Positions 43,161 to 52,686 of a stretch of DNA of 64,000 bases are shown one piece after another. Every line of letters begins with the position of its first letter. The first letter of the stretch is position 1. Origin of the DNA: CAVVTR01 sp963751245. GTDB taxonomy: Bacteria > Acidobacteriota > Thermoanaerobaculia > Thermoanaerobaculales > Thermoanaerobaculaceae. The translations under genes and the position numbers were made by a program. The DNA lies in contig CAVVTR010000012.1 in assembly GCA_963751245.1 (NCBI GenBank), positions 186,001 through 250,000 on the forward strand, in the 5' to 3' direction. The notes beneath the pieces are model-generated. The model had not been told where the DNA came from, searched no databases, and saw nothing but the letters and a program-made list of their open reading frames with translations.

Positions 43161-46100
43161 GCGGCGCCACCGTCCCAGGGCACACGGCGGGTGTGGGCGT
43201 CGACCCTGGCGCGGCCGAGACCCTCCGGCTCCTCGTCGAGGGGACGCCTCACTTCTTCTTCTACGTTCAGGGGATGGACGGCGACGTCACCTACGTCTCC
43301 CCCACCGTGGCGTCCATCACGGGCCGCACCGTGGACGAGTGGCTGGGCCAGCGCCACTGGTTCGCCACCGCCAACGCCATCAACGACCGGGCGAGGCAGA
43401 TCAGCCGCCGGCACCTGGCCGGCCGCTTCACCGGGGAGGCGATTCTGGTGGAGGTGCAGCACGCCGACGGCCATGCGGTGCTGCTGGAGGCGTACGAGTC
43501 GGGCTCCTACCGGGACGGGACCCTGGTGGGGATCCAGGGCATCGCCCACGACGTGACCCACCGGGTGCTGGCGGAGGAGGCGCTGCGGGAGAGCGAGCGC
43601 GCCCTGGCCACGCTCATGGACAACCTGCCGGGCATGGCGTACCGGTGTCGCAACGATCGCCGCTGGACCATGGAGTTCGTCTCCTCCGGCTGCCTGGGCC
43701 TCACCGGCTACGAGCCCGAAGCGCTCCTGGGCGAGTCGGGGATCGCCTATGCCGACCTCATCCACCCCGAGGACCGCGACCCGGTGTGGGAGAGGGTCCA
43801 GGAGGCGGTGGGGCAGGGCCGCTCGTTCCACCTGACCTATCGCCTCCTGACCCGTGAGGGCCAGGTCCGGTGGGTGTGGGAGAAGGGCGTCGGGGTCCGG
43901 AGCGACGACGGCTCGCTGCTCGCCCTGGAGGGCTTCGTCACCGACATCACCGAGCGCAAGCGGGCCGAGGACCAGGTCGGCTTCCAGGCGTCGCTCCTCG
44001 ACCAGGTGCGCAACGCGGTGGTGGCCACCGACTCCCGGGGCACCATCACCTATTGGAACCGCTCCGCCGAGAGGATGCTGGGGTGGCGGTCGGAGGAGGT
44101 GCAGGGCCGCGGTCTCGCCGAGGTGCTGATCCCGCTCGGCGCGGGCTCCCTGGCCCGCAAGGTGATCGCCACCGTGCGCCACACGGGCAGCTGGGAGGGC
44201 GAGGTGGAGGTGTGGCGCAAGAACGGGGGGCCGGTCCCGATCCACGTCCTCGGCGGCGTGGTGCGGGACGGCGTCGGCGCCGCCCGCGGCTTCGTCGCCG
44301 TGGCCGCCGACGTGACCGAGCGCAAACGCGGGGAGGCGGTGCGGAGCGCCCTGCTCCACATCTCGGACGCGGCGACCTCGGCGGCGAGCCTCGACGACCT
44401 GCTCCCGAGGATCCACGGCATCGTGGCGGGCCTCATGCCGGCGACCAACTTCTACATCGCCCTCTACGACGCCGCCACCGGTGAGATCACCTTCCCGTAC
44501 TTCGTGGACGAGTGCGACGAGCGCCCCGCCCGGGACGGCGCCCACCGGGGTCTCACCGGGTACGTGCTCCGCACCGGCGAGTCCCTCCTTGCGTCCCCCG
44601 AGGTTTTCCGCGACCTCATCGCCCGCGGCGAGGTGCATTCGGTGGGCTCGCCGTCCATCGACTGGCTCGGCGTCCCCCTCAAGGTCCAGGACCGCCTCAT
44701 GGGGGTGCTGGTGGTGCAGACCTACACCGAGGGGGTCCGCTACTCGGAAGACGACAAGCGGCTGCTGGAGTTCGTCTCGAGCCAGGTCGCCACCGCCATC
44801 GACCGGACCCGGGCCGAGCAGGCCCTGCGCGAGAGCGAAGCCCGTCACCGCGCCCTTCTGGAGGCCGTGCCCGACCTCATCTTCCACATCGCCGCCGACG
44901 GGACCTTCCTGGACTGCAAGTCCGCCCGGGGTGAGGAGCTCTTCGCCCCCGAGACGGTGTTCCTCGGCCGGAACCTCGCCGAGGTGCTCCCCGGCGAGGT
45001 GGCCGGTCCGGCGCAGACGCACGTCACCCGGGCGCTCGAGACCGGGACGGTGCAGGTCTTCGAGTACCGGCTGGCGATGCCGGGCGAGCATCGGGACTTC
45101 GAGGCCCGCATCGTCCCCGTGGGCGAGCGCGAGGTGCTGGCCATGGTGCGCAACGTCACCGACCGGCGGCGCCTGGAGGACCAGCTGCGGCAGGCCCAGA
45201 AGATGGAGGCTGTGGGCCGTCTCGCCGGGGGCGTGGCCCACGACTTCAATAACCTGCTGCAGGCGATCCTGTCGACCTTCGACAGCCTGGCACGTCGGCG
45301 GGGCGAGCCCGAGCGGTTCGCTGCCGCCCTCGGCGAGCTGGAGGGGCACGTCCGCCGCGGCTCGGCGCTGACCCGGCAGCTTCTCCTCTTCGCCCGCCGG
45401 GAGGTGTCGAAGCCCGAGCAGCAGGACCTCAACGAGCTCGTCCACAGCGCCGGCACGCTCCTGCGCCGGCTGGTCCGGGAGAACGTGAGGCTGGAGATCG
45501 CCCTGGCGTCCGAGCCGCTTCCCGTGGTCGTGGACAGGGGGCAGATCGAGCAGGTGCTCGTCAACCTCATCGTCAACGCCATCGACGCCATGCCGGACGG
45601 TGGCAGCCTCGCGGTCAGCACCGGGCGCGGCGCCGGGGGCGTGTGGCTGCGCGTCAGTGACGGTGGCCTCGGCATCGCGGACGAGGTGCGCGACCGCATC
45701 TTCGAGCCGTTCTTCACGACCAAGGGCGCCGGGCAGGGGACCGGGTTGGGCCTCGCGGTGGTGCACGGCATCGTCTCGCGCCACCGGGGACGCATCGAGG
45801 TGGAGAGCAATCCCGGGCGGGGGACCAGCTTCACCGTGACGCTCCCCATCATGGGGCGCACCGACAGCGGCTCGGTGGTCGCCGTCGCCAGGGAGACCGC
45901 CGCCGTGAAGGGTGATGGCGAGGGCGTGCTCCTGGTCGAGGACGAGGACGCCGTCCGCGAGGGGCTGAAGGAGTCCCTGTCGATGCTCGGTTACACGGTG
46001 ACGGCGGCGCCGAGTGCCGAGGAGGCCGAGGCGCTCTTCACGAACCGCGAGGTCGCCGTCGTGCTCACCGATCTCATGCTCCCGGGGTTCAACGGCGCCG

Positions 46101-46297
46101 AGCTGGCACGCCGGCTGCGCTCCCGGCGGCCCGGCCTGCCGGTCATCGTGATGTCCGGATACGCCGAGGACGAGGCCCTCCGCGGTCTGGCCGCCGAATC
46201 GGTGTGGTACCTCGAGAAGCCTTTCGACATGGACACCCTGGCCAAGGCGCTGCGCGGCGCCCTGGCGAGCCGCGCGGCACCCGTTCGGGGGGCCTGA
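43157..46297 (+). CDS. Multi-PAS/GAF hybrid sensor histidine kinase (1)
   Basis: A 1046-residue soluble hybrid kinase from GTG 43157 (TTG 43139 is also in frame). Order: PAS1 about 20-140 (TPHFFFYVQGMDGDVTYVSP), PAS2 150-275 (LPGMAYRCRNDRRWTMEF), PAS3 280-400, GAF 405-550 (ATNFYIALYDAATGEITFPY), PAS4 560-670, and HisKA with phospho-His near 695 in GGVAHDFNNLLQAIL. The HATPase domain has N (NLIVNAIDAM), SDGGLGIAD, FTTKGAGQGTGLGLA. A C-terminal receiver at 922-1040 has VLLVEDEDAV, Asp near 971 in VLTDLMLPG and Lys in YLEKPFD. No membrane helices, so it senses a cytoplasmic signal. There is no separate output gene nearby. Confidence 0.92.
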   Translation: MSGATVPGHTAGVGVDPGAAETLRLLVEGTPHFFFYVQGMDGDVTYVSPTVASITGRTVDEWLGQRHWFATANAINDRARQISRRHLAGRFTGEAILVEVQHADGHAVLLEAYESGSYRDGTLVGIQGIAHDVTHRVLAEEALRESERALATLMDNLPGMAYRCRNDRRWTMEFVSSGCLGLTGYEPEALLGESGIAYADLIHPEDRDPVWERVQEAVGQGRSFHLTYRLLTREGQVRWVWEKGVGVRSDDGSLLALEGFVTDITERKRAEDQVGFQASLLDQVRNAVVATDSRGTITYWNRSAERMLGWRSEEVQGRGLAEVLIPLGAGSLARKVIATVRHTGSWEGEVEVWRKNGGPVPIHVLGGVVRDGVGAARGFVAVAADVTERKRGEAVRSALLHISDAATSAASLDDLLPRIHGIVAGLMPATNFYIALYDAATGEITFPYFVDECDERPARDGAHRGLTGYVLRTGESLLASPEVFRDLIARGEVHSVGSPSIDWLGVPLKVQDRLMGVLVVQTYTEGVRYSEDDKRLLEFVSSQVATAIDRTRAEQALRESEARHRALLEAVPDLIFHIAADGTFLDCKSARGEELFAPETVFLGRNLAEVLPGEVAGPAQTHVTRALETGTVQVFEYRLAMPGEHRDFEARIVPVGEREVLAMVRNVTDRRRLEDQLRQAQKMEAVGRLAGGVAHDFNNLLQAILSTFDSLARRRGEPERFAAALGELEGHVRRGSALTRQLLLFARREVSKPEQQDLNELVHSAGTLLRRLVRENVRLEIALASEPLPVVVDRGQIEQVLVNLIVNAIDAMPDGGSLAVSTGRGAGGVWLRVSDGGLGIADEVRDRIFEPFFTTKGAGQGTGLGLAVVHGIVSRHRGRIEVESNPGRGTSFTVTLPIMGRTDSGSVVAVARETAAVKGDGEGVLLVEDEDAVREGLKESLSMLGYTVTAAPSAEEAEALFTNREVAVVLTDLMLPGFNGAELARRLRSRRPGLPVIVMSGYAEDEALRGLAAESVWYLEKPFDMDTLAKALRGALASRAAPVRGA

Positions 46298-46383
46298 TCC
46301 GGCCGCCGGCGCCCGTGCTACCCTGACTGATCTGAAAGCAGGCTCGCCGGGCCCCGGCCCGGGGCGCGGCGGGGAGGTCGCCG

Positions 46384-46437
46384 ATGAGCATTGGGAGTTC
46401 GTGGCGCTGTGTCCCGCGAAGGACGGGGTGGCGGTGA
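46384..46437 (+). CDS. Short leader ORF overlapping hybrid kinase 2
   Basis: A 17-codon frame, MSIGSSWRCVPRRTGWR, starting eight bases after a GGGGAGG ribosome site and ending with TGA that overlaps the in-frame kinase GTG 46434. It resembles the leader at 43110 in length, Ser/Arg content and a shared (S)S-RC/VC-RR-G-R pattern. Translation coupling or attenuation is possible. Confidence 0.4.
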   Translation: MSIGSSWRCVPRRTGWR

Positions 46438-49400
46438 ACGACGACGGGGCGTCCGGCCCGCCGGTTCCCGCGACCAGGCTGGACGAGCTCACCCGCTACG
46501 CCGTCGACGCCATCATCGTCGCGGACGCGCAGGGCCGGATCGCAGAGTGCAGCGAGAGCGCCGTCGCCAGCTACGGCTACGAACGGGACGAGCTCGTGGG
46601 GCTCGACATCTCCCGGCTCAGGCCGCCGGCGGAGCGGGCCGGGCTCGCGGGGAGGCTGGCCGAGGTCGAGAAGACCGGCGGTGCGCGCTACGAGACGCGC
46701 CACATGCGCCGGGACGGCTCTGTCTTCCCGGTGGAGATCAGTCTCCGCGCGGTGCCCTTGGTTGGCCGCACGTACTTCCAGGGAATCATCCGCGACATCA
46801 GCGAGCGCAAGGCGCTCGAGCGCGAGCTCGAGGAGAGCCGTCGCCGCCTCGCCACCCTTCTCGACGACCTGCCCGGGATGGCGTTCCGGTGCGCCAACGA
46901 GCCGGGGTGGACCATGGAGTTCGTCTCCAGCGGCTGCCGCGAGCTCACCGGCTATGCACCCGAGGACCTCGTCGGCAACCGGACGGTGGCGTACGGCGAC
47001 CTGGTCCGGCCCGAGGACCGGGACGGGCTCTGGGAGACGATCCAGGACAGCGTGTCGCGGCGCGAGCCCTACCGCGTGGTCTACCGGATCACGACGGCGG
47101 CGGGCGAGACGCGCACACTGTGGGAGCAGGGCCGGGGCGTGTTCGGTCCCGACGGCGACCTCGCCGCCCTGGAGGGCTTCGTCACCGACGTCACGGAGCG
47201 GGCGCGGGCCGAGGACGCTCTGCGGAAGAGCCAGGAGCGCCAGCGCGCGCTGCTCGCCTCCGACGTGATGGGGACCATGGTGGGCGACGTGGACGGCAAC
47301 GTGACGGAGGCCAACGAAGCCTTCCTTCGCCTGCTCGGCTACGAGCGCCGGGACCTCTCCACCGGGTTGCTGCGCTGGCGGCGGCTGACGCCCTCCGAGT
47401 TCCGGGCGCTGGACGACGAGCGCCTCGCGGAGGCGCGGGAGCGGGGTTCCTGCCAGCCCTACGAGAAGCAGCTGATCCGCAAGGACGGCTCCCGCGTGTG
47501 GGTGCTGTCGGGGTTCACGCTGATCGGACCGGAGCGCTCGGAGCTGATGGCCTTCGCCGTCGACCTGAGCGAGAAGAAGCGGGCGGAGGAGGCGCTGCGG
47601 AGGAGCGAGCGCCTCTACCGCGCCCTCTTCGACTCCGCCAACGACGGGGTGATGCTCCTCCAGGACTCCCGCTTCGTGGCGTGCAACGACGCGGCGACGC
47701 GCCTGCTGGGGAGGTCCCGCGAGGAGATCGTCGGCCGGAGACTGGACGAGCTCTCGCCACCGCTGCAGCCCGACGACCGGCGCTCCGAGATCAAGGCCCG
47801 GGAGCTGGTGGACGAGGCCCTTGCGGGCGCCTCGGCGTGCTTCGAGTGGGAGCACGTGCGGCCCGACGGCTCGACGCTGCTCACCGAGGTCGGCCTGACG
47901 CGGGTGGAGATTGGCGGCGAGGAGCTGGTGCAGTCCATCGTCCGCGACATCTCGGCCCGCAAGCTCACCGAGAACGTTCTCCGCGAGACGGTGGCGGGGC
48001 TCGAGGAGGCGAACGAGAAGCTGCGTCTCCTGGTGAAAGGCACGGCGTACCACTTCTTCTACCTGCGCGACCTCGAGAGCCGGATCACCTACATTTCTCC
48101 GTCGGTGGAGACCCTCACGGGGAGGGGAGTGCGGGACTGGCTCGGGCCGAGCGGCTTCTTCATGACCTCGTCCCCCCTCAACGAGAGGGCCCGGACGGCC
48201 CTCGGGCGCCACCTCGCAGGCGAATTCGAGAAGGAGCCGGTCCTGGTCGAGACCGAGCACGTGGACGGTCACCCGGTGCTCGTGGAGCTGTTCGAGGATG
48301 GGCGCTTCCTCGACGGCCGGCTGATCGGGGTGCAGGGCGTGGCCCACGACATCACGGCCCGGGAGCGGGCCATCGGGGCGTTGCGCGAGAGCGAGGCGCG
48401 CTACCGGGCGTTCTTCGAGGACGACCTCACCGGGGACTTCATCGCCGACCGGGAGGGCCGGGTGGTCGCCTGCAACCCGGCGTTCGCGAGGATGTTCGGG
48501 TTCTCCTCGGTGGAGGACGCGTGCTCTCGCCCGATGGCGCAGCTCCACACCGCCGCCGGCGGCTGGCCGGCGTTCGTCGAGCGCCTCCAGCGCGAGCGGC
48601 AGCTCCTCTCCTTCGAGCAGGAGCTGCGGCGCGTCGACGACTCGCCGGTCCACGTCATCGGCAACGCCATCGGCGCCTTCGACGAGCAGGACCGCCTCGC
48701 CAGCGTCAAGGGGTACCTGTTCGACGTCACGGCGCACCGCAGGACCGAGGAACAGCTTCGCCACGCCCAGAAGATGGAGGCCCTCGGCCGCATGGCGGGC
48801 GGCGTGGCACACGACTTCAACAACCTGCTCCAGGCCATGCTCTCCACGGTGCAGCTCCTGCGGGGCGGCGAGCGGTCCCCCGACGTGCTGGACCGCACGG
48901 GCCTGGAGCTCGAGCAGCTCATCCTGCGCGGGGGCTCCCTGGCGCGCCAGCTCCTCCTCTTCGCCCAGCGCGGCGTCACCCGGCCGGAGCGCCTCGACCT
49001 CGACCAGCTCGTCAGCGAGGCCAGCGGGTTCCTGGGCCGGCTGCTCCTCGACAACATCCGGATGGTCACCGAGCTCGCCGGCGTGCCGCTTCCGATGGAG
49101 GCCGACCGCGGCCAGCTGGAGCAGGTGCTCACCAACCTCGTGGTCAACGCCTCGGATGCCATGCCCCAGGGGGGGACGCTCACGCTGCGGACCGGGCGCG
49201 CCGGGGCCGCGGAGTGCTGGTTCGAGGTGGAGGACACCGGCATCGGCATGTCCGAGGACGTGAAGGCGCACATCTTCGAGCCGTTCTTCACCACCAAGGA
49301 GGCCGGCCGCGGAACGGGCCTGGGCCTGTCCGTGGTCAACGGCATCGTCAGCCGGCACGGCGGCCGGGTGGAGCTCGACAGCGCGCCGGGCATGGGCGCC

Positions 49401-49850
49401 CGCTTCCGCATCGTCTTCCCCTCCCGGAGCTCCGGCGTCTTCGCCCGCGTCGGCGACGCCGAGGTCTACAACCGGCCGGTGCGCGGGTCGGGGGAGCGCA
49501 TCCTCCTCGTCGAGGACAACGCCGAAGTGCGGGAGCTGTTCAACCGGGCCCTGGGCGGTCTCGGCTACGAGGTGGTCCCGGCCGCCAGCGCCGAGGAGGC
49601 CAAGGGCTATCCCGGCGTCGGCGAGATGGACCTCCTGATCACCGACATCTCGCTGCCCGGGATCTCGGGTCTCGAGCTGGCGCGCGACCTCAAGGAGCGC
49701 GTGCCGGCTCTCAGGGTGATCCTCATGTCCGGCTACGCGGACGACGAGGTGCTGCGCCGCGACATCACCGACCACGCCGTCCGCTTCCTCCAGAAGCCGG
49801 TGGACCTCAGGGCCCTGGCGGCGGAGGTGCGGGCCTGCCTGGACGAGTGA
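46434..49850 (+). CDS. Six-PAS hybrid sensor histidine kinase (2)
   Basis: An 1138-residue soluble kinase from GTG 46434; GTG 46401 adds 11 residues and is possible. PAS1 13-130 (AVDAIIVADAQGRIAECSES), PAS2 140-260 (LPGMAFRCANEPGWTMEF), PAS3 265-385, PAS4 390-510, PAS5 525-640 (YHFFYLRDLESRITYISPSV), PAS6 645-770. Phospho-His near 792 in GGVAHDFNNLLQAML; the ATPase has NLVVNASDAMPQ, DTGIGMSED, GRGTGLGLSVV; receiver 1021-1135 with ILLVEDNAEV, Asp near 1068 in LLITDISLPG and Lys in FLQKPVD. PAS2 and PAS5 are close relatives of PAS2 and PAS1 in kinase 1. Stop codons of this and the opposite gene abut. Confidence 0.92.
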   Translation: MNDDGASGPPVPATRLDELTRYAVDAIIVADAQGRIAECSESAVASYGYERDELVGLDISRLRPPAERAGLAGRLAEVEKTGGARYETRHMRRDGSVFPVEISLRAVPLVGRTYFQGIIRDISERKALERELEESRRRLATLLDDLPGMAFRCANEPGWTMEFVSSGCRELTGYAPEDLVGNRTVAYGDLVRPEDRDGLWETIQDSVSRREPYRVVYRITTAAGETRTLWEQGRGVFGPDGDLAALEGFVTDVTERARAEDALRKSQERQRALLASDVMGTMVGDVDGNVTEANEAFLRLLGYERRDLSTGLLRWRRLTPSEFRALDDERLAEARERGSCQPYEKQLIRKDGSRVWVLSGFTLIGPERSELMAFAVDLSEKKRAEEALRRSERLYRALFDSANDGVMLLQDSRFVACNDAATRLLGRSREEIVGRRLDELSPPLQPDDRRSEIKARELVDEALAGASACFEWEHVRPDGSTLLTEVGLTRVEIGGEELVQSIVRDISARKLTENVLRETVAGLEEANEKLRLLVKGTAYHFFYLRDLESRITYISPSVETLTGRGVRDWLGPSGFFMTSSPLNERARTALGRHLAGEFEKEPVLVETEHVDGHPVLVELFEDGRFLDGRLIGVQGVAHDITARERAIGALRESEARYRAFFEDDLTGDFIADREGRVVACNPAFARMFGFSSVEDACSRPMAQLHTAAGGWPAFVERLQRERQLLSFEQELRRVDDSPVHVIGNAIGAFDEQDRLASVKGYLFDVTAHRRTEEQLRHAQKMEALGRMAGGVAHDFNNLLQAMLSTVQLLRGGERSPDVLDRTGLELEQLILRGGSLARQLLLFAQRGVTRPERLDLDQLVSEASGFLGRLLLDNIRMVTELAGVPLPMEADRGQLEQVLTNLVVNASDAMPQGGTLTLRTGRAGAAECWFEVEDTGIGMSEDVKAHIFEPFFTTKEAGRGTGLGLSVVNGIVSRHGGRVELDSAPGMGARFRIVFPSRSSGVFARVGDAEVYNRPVRGSGERILLVEDNAEVRELFNRALGGLGYEVVPAASAEEAKGYPGVGEMDLLITDISLPGISGLELARDLKERVPALRVILMSGYADDEVLRRDITDHAVRFLQKPVDLRALAAEVRACLDE

Positions 49851-50939
49851 TCAGCCCTTCTTCTCGCGCTTGAACAGATAGGCGCTGTCGCGCAGCTCGG
49901 GCTCGCTGCCGGCGTGGCACACGGCGAAGGTCGCACCGGACCACATGGAGGCGCCGCCCACCTCGCCCCGCGTGTTCACGGCGTAGAAGTCCAGGCCGTT
50001 CCGCGGCCGGCCGCGGGCGTCGCGCAGGGAGTCGAGCTTGGTGTTCTCCACCACCCGCTTCAGCGTCTCGAGGCAGGCCTGCTCGGGCGAGCGGCCCTGC
50101 CGCATGAGCTCCACGACGGTGTGGGAGCCGGCGGCGATGATGCAGCTCTCGCCGTGGCCTGTGGAGCCCGCGGAGCCCACCTGGCCGTCGCAGTAGAGCC
50201 CGGCCCCGACCAGGGGGGAGTCGCCGACCCGGCCGTCCATCTTGAAGAAGAGCCCCGAGGTGGTGGTGCAGCAGCCGAGCCGGCCGTCCGCGGCGCAGGC
50301 CGACAGGTGGATGGTGCCGGTCGGACGGAAGTACGCGTCCGTGTACTTCCGGACGAACCACTGGATGTCGGGATCGGTGGCCTCGGAGGCCGAGGGCAGC
50401 CAGTCGTCGTCGGGGGCTGCGTTCTCCTTCCAGTACAGCCAGATCTTCCGCGCCCGCTCGGTGAGGAGGTTCTCCTCGGGAAACCCGTGGGCCTTCGCGA
50501 ACTTCAGGGCGCCGGGGCCGACGAGGAGGATGCGCGTGGTGCGCCGCATGATCTCCAGGGCCACCTGCGCCGGATGCTTGATCCGCTCCAGCGAGGCCAC
50601 GGCGCCGGCCCGCATGGTCTCGCCGTCCATGACCGCGGCGTCCAGCTGGACGACGCCCTCCTCGTTGGGCAGCCCGCCGTAGCCGACCGTGACGTCGTCG
50701 GGGTCGGCCTCGACGATGCCGACCCCGGCCACGGCGGCGTCCACCGGGGAGGAGCCGGTGGCCATGCGCTCCACGGCCTCCTTGACGGCGGCGAGGCCGT
50801 TGTGGGACGACACCGCCACGGGACGTCCCGCCGCAGGTGCTCCTCCGGGCGCCGGGGCGGCGCCGCTCAGCAGCGTGCCCGCGGCGGCGACCGCGCCGGT
50901 GGTGATCAGGGATCTGCGGGTGATGGACGAGCCGGACAT
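49851..50939 (-). CDS. Tat-exported N4-glycosylasparaginase / isoaspartyl-peptidase-like Ntn hydrolase
   Basis: A 362-residue enzyme. ATG 50939 has GGAGG eight bases upstream; a TATAGT box at 50967-50972 is its likely -10. The N-terminus has a twin-arginine signal (SSITRRSLITTGAVAAAGT). The precursor alpha part contains VSSHNGLAAVKEAVERMATG and GVGIVEADPDDVTVGYGGLP; the beta part starts at the nucleophile Thr of GTIHLSACA and has GRVGDSPLVGAGLYCDGQVG and GSTGHGE (substrate-binding Arg and Gly loops). Autocleavage before that Thr is expected. It would hydrolyse N-glycosyl-Asn or beta-aspartyl bonds outside the cytoplasm. Confidence 0.87.
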   Translation of the reverse strand: MSGSSITRRSLITTGAVAAAGTLLSGAAPAPGGAPAAGRPVAVSSHNGLAAVKEAVERMATGSSPVDAAVAGVGIVEADPDDVTVGYGGLPNEEGVVQLDAAVMDGETMRAGAVASLERIKHPAQVALEIMRRTTRILLVGPGALKFAKAHGFPEENLLTERARKIWLYWKENAAPDDDWLPSASEATDPDIQWFVRKYTDAYFRPTGTIHLSACAADGRLGCCTTTSGLFFKMDGRVGDSPLVGAGLYCDGQVGSAGSTGHGESCIIAAGSHTVVELMRQGRSPEQACLETLKRVVENTKLDSLRDARGRPRNGLDFYAVNTRGEVGGASMWSGATFAVCHAGSEPELRDSAYLFKREKKG

Positions 50940-50966
50940 GTGCACCGCCTCCTTCGTGGCCGGCTC

Positions 50967-50972
50967 ACTATA
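50967..50972 (-). promoter_or_regulatory. -10-like box of the asparaginase-like gene
   Basis: TATAGT on the minus strand, 27 bases before ATG 50939, leaving room for a GGAGG-containing leader. It is 22 bases from the opposite-strand box at 50995. Confidence 0.45.
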
Positions 50973-50994
50973 GCGGGATCGCGCCGCTCCGCGC

Positions 50995-51000
50995 TAAAGT
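50995..51000 (+). promoter_or_regulatory. -10-like box, leaderless arrangement
   Basis: TAAAGT lies six bases before ATG 51007 of the amidohydrolase gene; no ribosome site intervenes. Confidence 0.45.
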
Positions 51001-51006
51001 GAAGCC

Positions 51007-52686
51007 ATGCCGTCCTATCGCCTTCCCCGCCGCGCCCTCCTCCTCCTCGCGCTCTTCACCGCCGCCTGCACGCAGGCGCGGGTCCCGCAGTGCGACCGCC
51101 TGTTCGACGACGGCGTGGTCCACACCGGCTCCACCGCGGCGCGCGCCGCCGTCGCGGTCGCGGACGGCCGCATCGTCGCCGTGGTGCCGGAGCCCGAGGC
51201 GGGACCGTGGCGGAAGGGGGCCCGCGAGGTGGTGAACCTCGCCGGCGCCCACGTGTATCCGGGGTTCACCGAGAGCCACGGCCACTTCATCGGCTACGGT
51301 GCCGCCCTCGAGCAGGTGGATCTGAGCGGTGCGGCGAGCTACGAGGAGGTCATCGCCAGGGTCGCCGCGGCGGCGGCGAAGGTCCCGGCGGGAGGCTGGG
51401 TGGCGGGCCGCGGCTGGGACCAGAACCTCTGGCCCGACAAGGCGTTTCCCACCCAGGAGAAGCTCTCGCGTGCGGTGCCAGGCCACCCCGTGCTGCTGCG
51501 CCGGGTGGACGGGCACGCCGTGCTGACCAATGCCGCCGGGCTCGCCGCGGCCGGGATCACGGCGGCGACGCCGGAGCCCGCAGGGGGAAGGATCCTTCGC
51601 GGCGCCGACGGGTCGCCCACCGGTGTGCTCGTCGACACCGCCGCCGGCCTCCTCGAGCGGGTCGTCCCGGCGGAGACGCCGGCCGACATCGAGCGCCGCG
51701 CGCTCCTCGCCGGCCGGAAGCTGACCGCGTTGGGGTTCACCGAGTTTCACGACGCCGGCGCCGGACGGGAGACCCTCCGGGTGCTCCGCCGGCTGCAGTC
51801 CGAGCAGCGGCTGCCGCTGCGCCTGTACATCATGCTCGACGGCACCGACGACGGCCTCCTCGACGCCGAGCTTCCCGCCGGACCCTCGGTGACGCCGGAC
51901 GGCATGCTGACGGTGAGGGCGGTGAAGCTGTACGCCGACGGCGCTCTGGGCTCCCGGGGCGCGTGGCTGTCGGCGCCCTACGCCGACGACCCGTCCACCA
52001 GCGGCACGCAGGTGACCACCGAGGCGCGCCTCGCGGCGGTCGTCCGGCGCGCCGGGGATGCCGGCTTCCAGCCCTGCATCCACGCCATCGGCGACGCCGC
52101 CGTCACGCGGGTGCTGGACGTCTTCGAGGCGGAGCTGGGCGACCGGTCCCACCGGCTGCGCCCCCGGGTGGAGCACGCCCAGATCGTCCGCCCGGAGGAC
52201 GTGCCCCGCTTCGCGACCATCGGCGCGATCGCTTCGGTGCAGCCCACCCACTGCACGTCGGACATGCCGTGGGTGCCGGCGCGCCTCGGCGACGCCCGGG
52301 TTCCCTGGTGCTACCGCTGGCGCTCCCTCCTGGACGCCGGGGCGCGGCTCTGCTTCGGCTCCGACGTCCCCGTGGAGAACCCCGACCCGCGGCGCGCGCT
52401 GTGGTCGGCGGTGACCCGGCGTCCCGACGCGGGCGGGCCGGCAGGGGGGTGGAACCCCCCGGAGCGGCTCACGCGTCACGAGGCGGTGGAAGGCTATACT
52501 TCCTGGGCGGCCTACGCAGCCTTCGAGGAGGACCGCCGCGGCGCGGTGGCCCCGGGTTTCGCCGCCGACCTCACCGTGTTCGACCGCGACCTGGAGGCGG
52601 GGCCCCCCGAGGAGGCCCGGCAGGCCGTGGTGCTTCGCACCGTGGTTGCCGGCCGCGACGCCTTCGTGCACGGGAGCGGCTCGTGA
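51007..52686 (+). CDS. Lipoprotein amidohydrolase (YtcJ-like, amidohydrolase_3)
   Basis: A 559-residue enzyme. A lipoprotein signal (RRALLLLALFTAACTQA; lipobox Cys near residue 20) places it in the envelope. The metal-binding text is typical of the YtcJ group: YPGFTESHGHFIGYG (HxH-like), GWVAGRGWDQNLWPDKAFPT, GRILRGADGSPTGVLVDTAA, VKLYADGALGSRGAWL (the conserved K-ADGA), HAIGDAAV, RVEHAQIV, VSVQPTHCTSDMP-like and GSDVPVENPDPRRALW. It hydrolyses amide or ester bonds of unknown substrates. The next gene overlaps its stop (GTGA). Confidence 0.9.
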   Translation: MPSYRLPRRALLLLALFTAACTQARVPQCDRLFDDGVVHTGSTAARAAVAVADGRIVAVVPEPEAGPWRKGAREVVNLAGAHVYPGFTESHGHFIGYGAALEQVDLSGAASYEEVIARVAAAAAKVPAGGWVAGRGWDQNLWPDKAFPTQEKLSRAVPGHPVLLRRVDGHAVLTNAAGLAAAGITAATPEPAGGRILRGADGSPTGVLVDTAAGLLERVVPAETPADIERRALLAGRKLTALGFTEFHDAGAGRETLRVLRRLQSEQRLPLRLYIMLDGTDDGLLDAELPAGPSVTPDGMLTVRAVKLYADGALGSRGAWLSAPYADDPSTSGTQVTTEARLAAVVRRAGDAGFQPCIHAIGDAAVTRVLDVFEAELGDRSHRLRPRVEHAQIVRPEDVPRFATIGAIASVQPTHCTSDMPWVPARLGDARVPWCYRWRSLLDAGARLCFGSDVPVENPDPRRALWSAVTRRPDAGGPAGGWNPPERLTRHEAVEGYTSWAAYAAFEEDRRGAVAPGFAADLTVFDRDLEAGPPEEARQAVVLRTVVAGRDAFVHGSGS

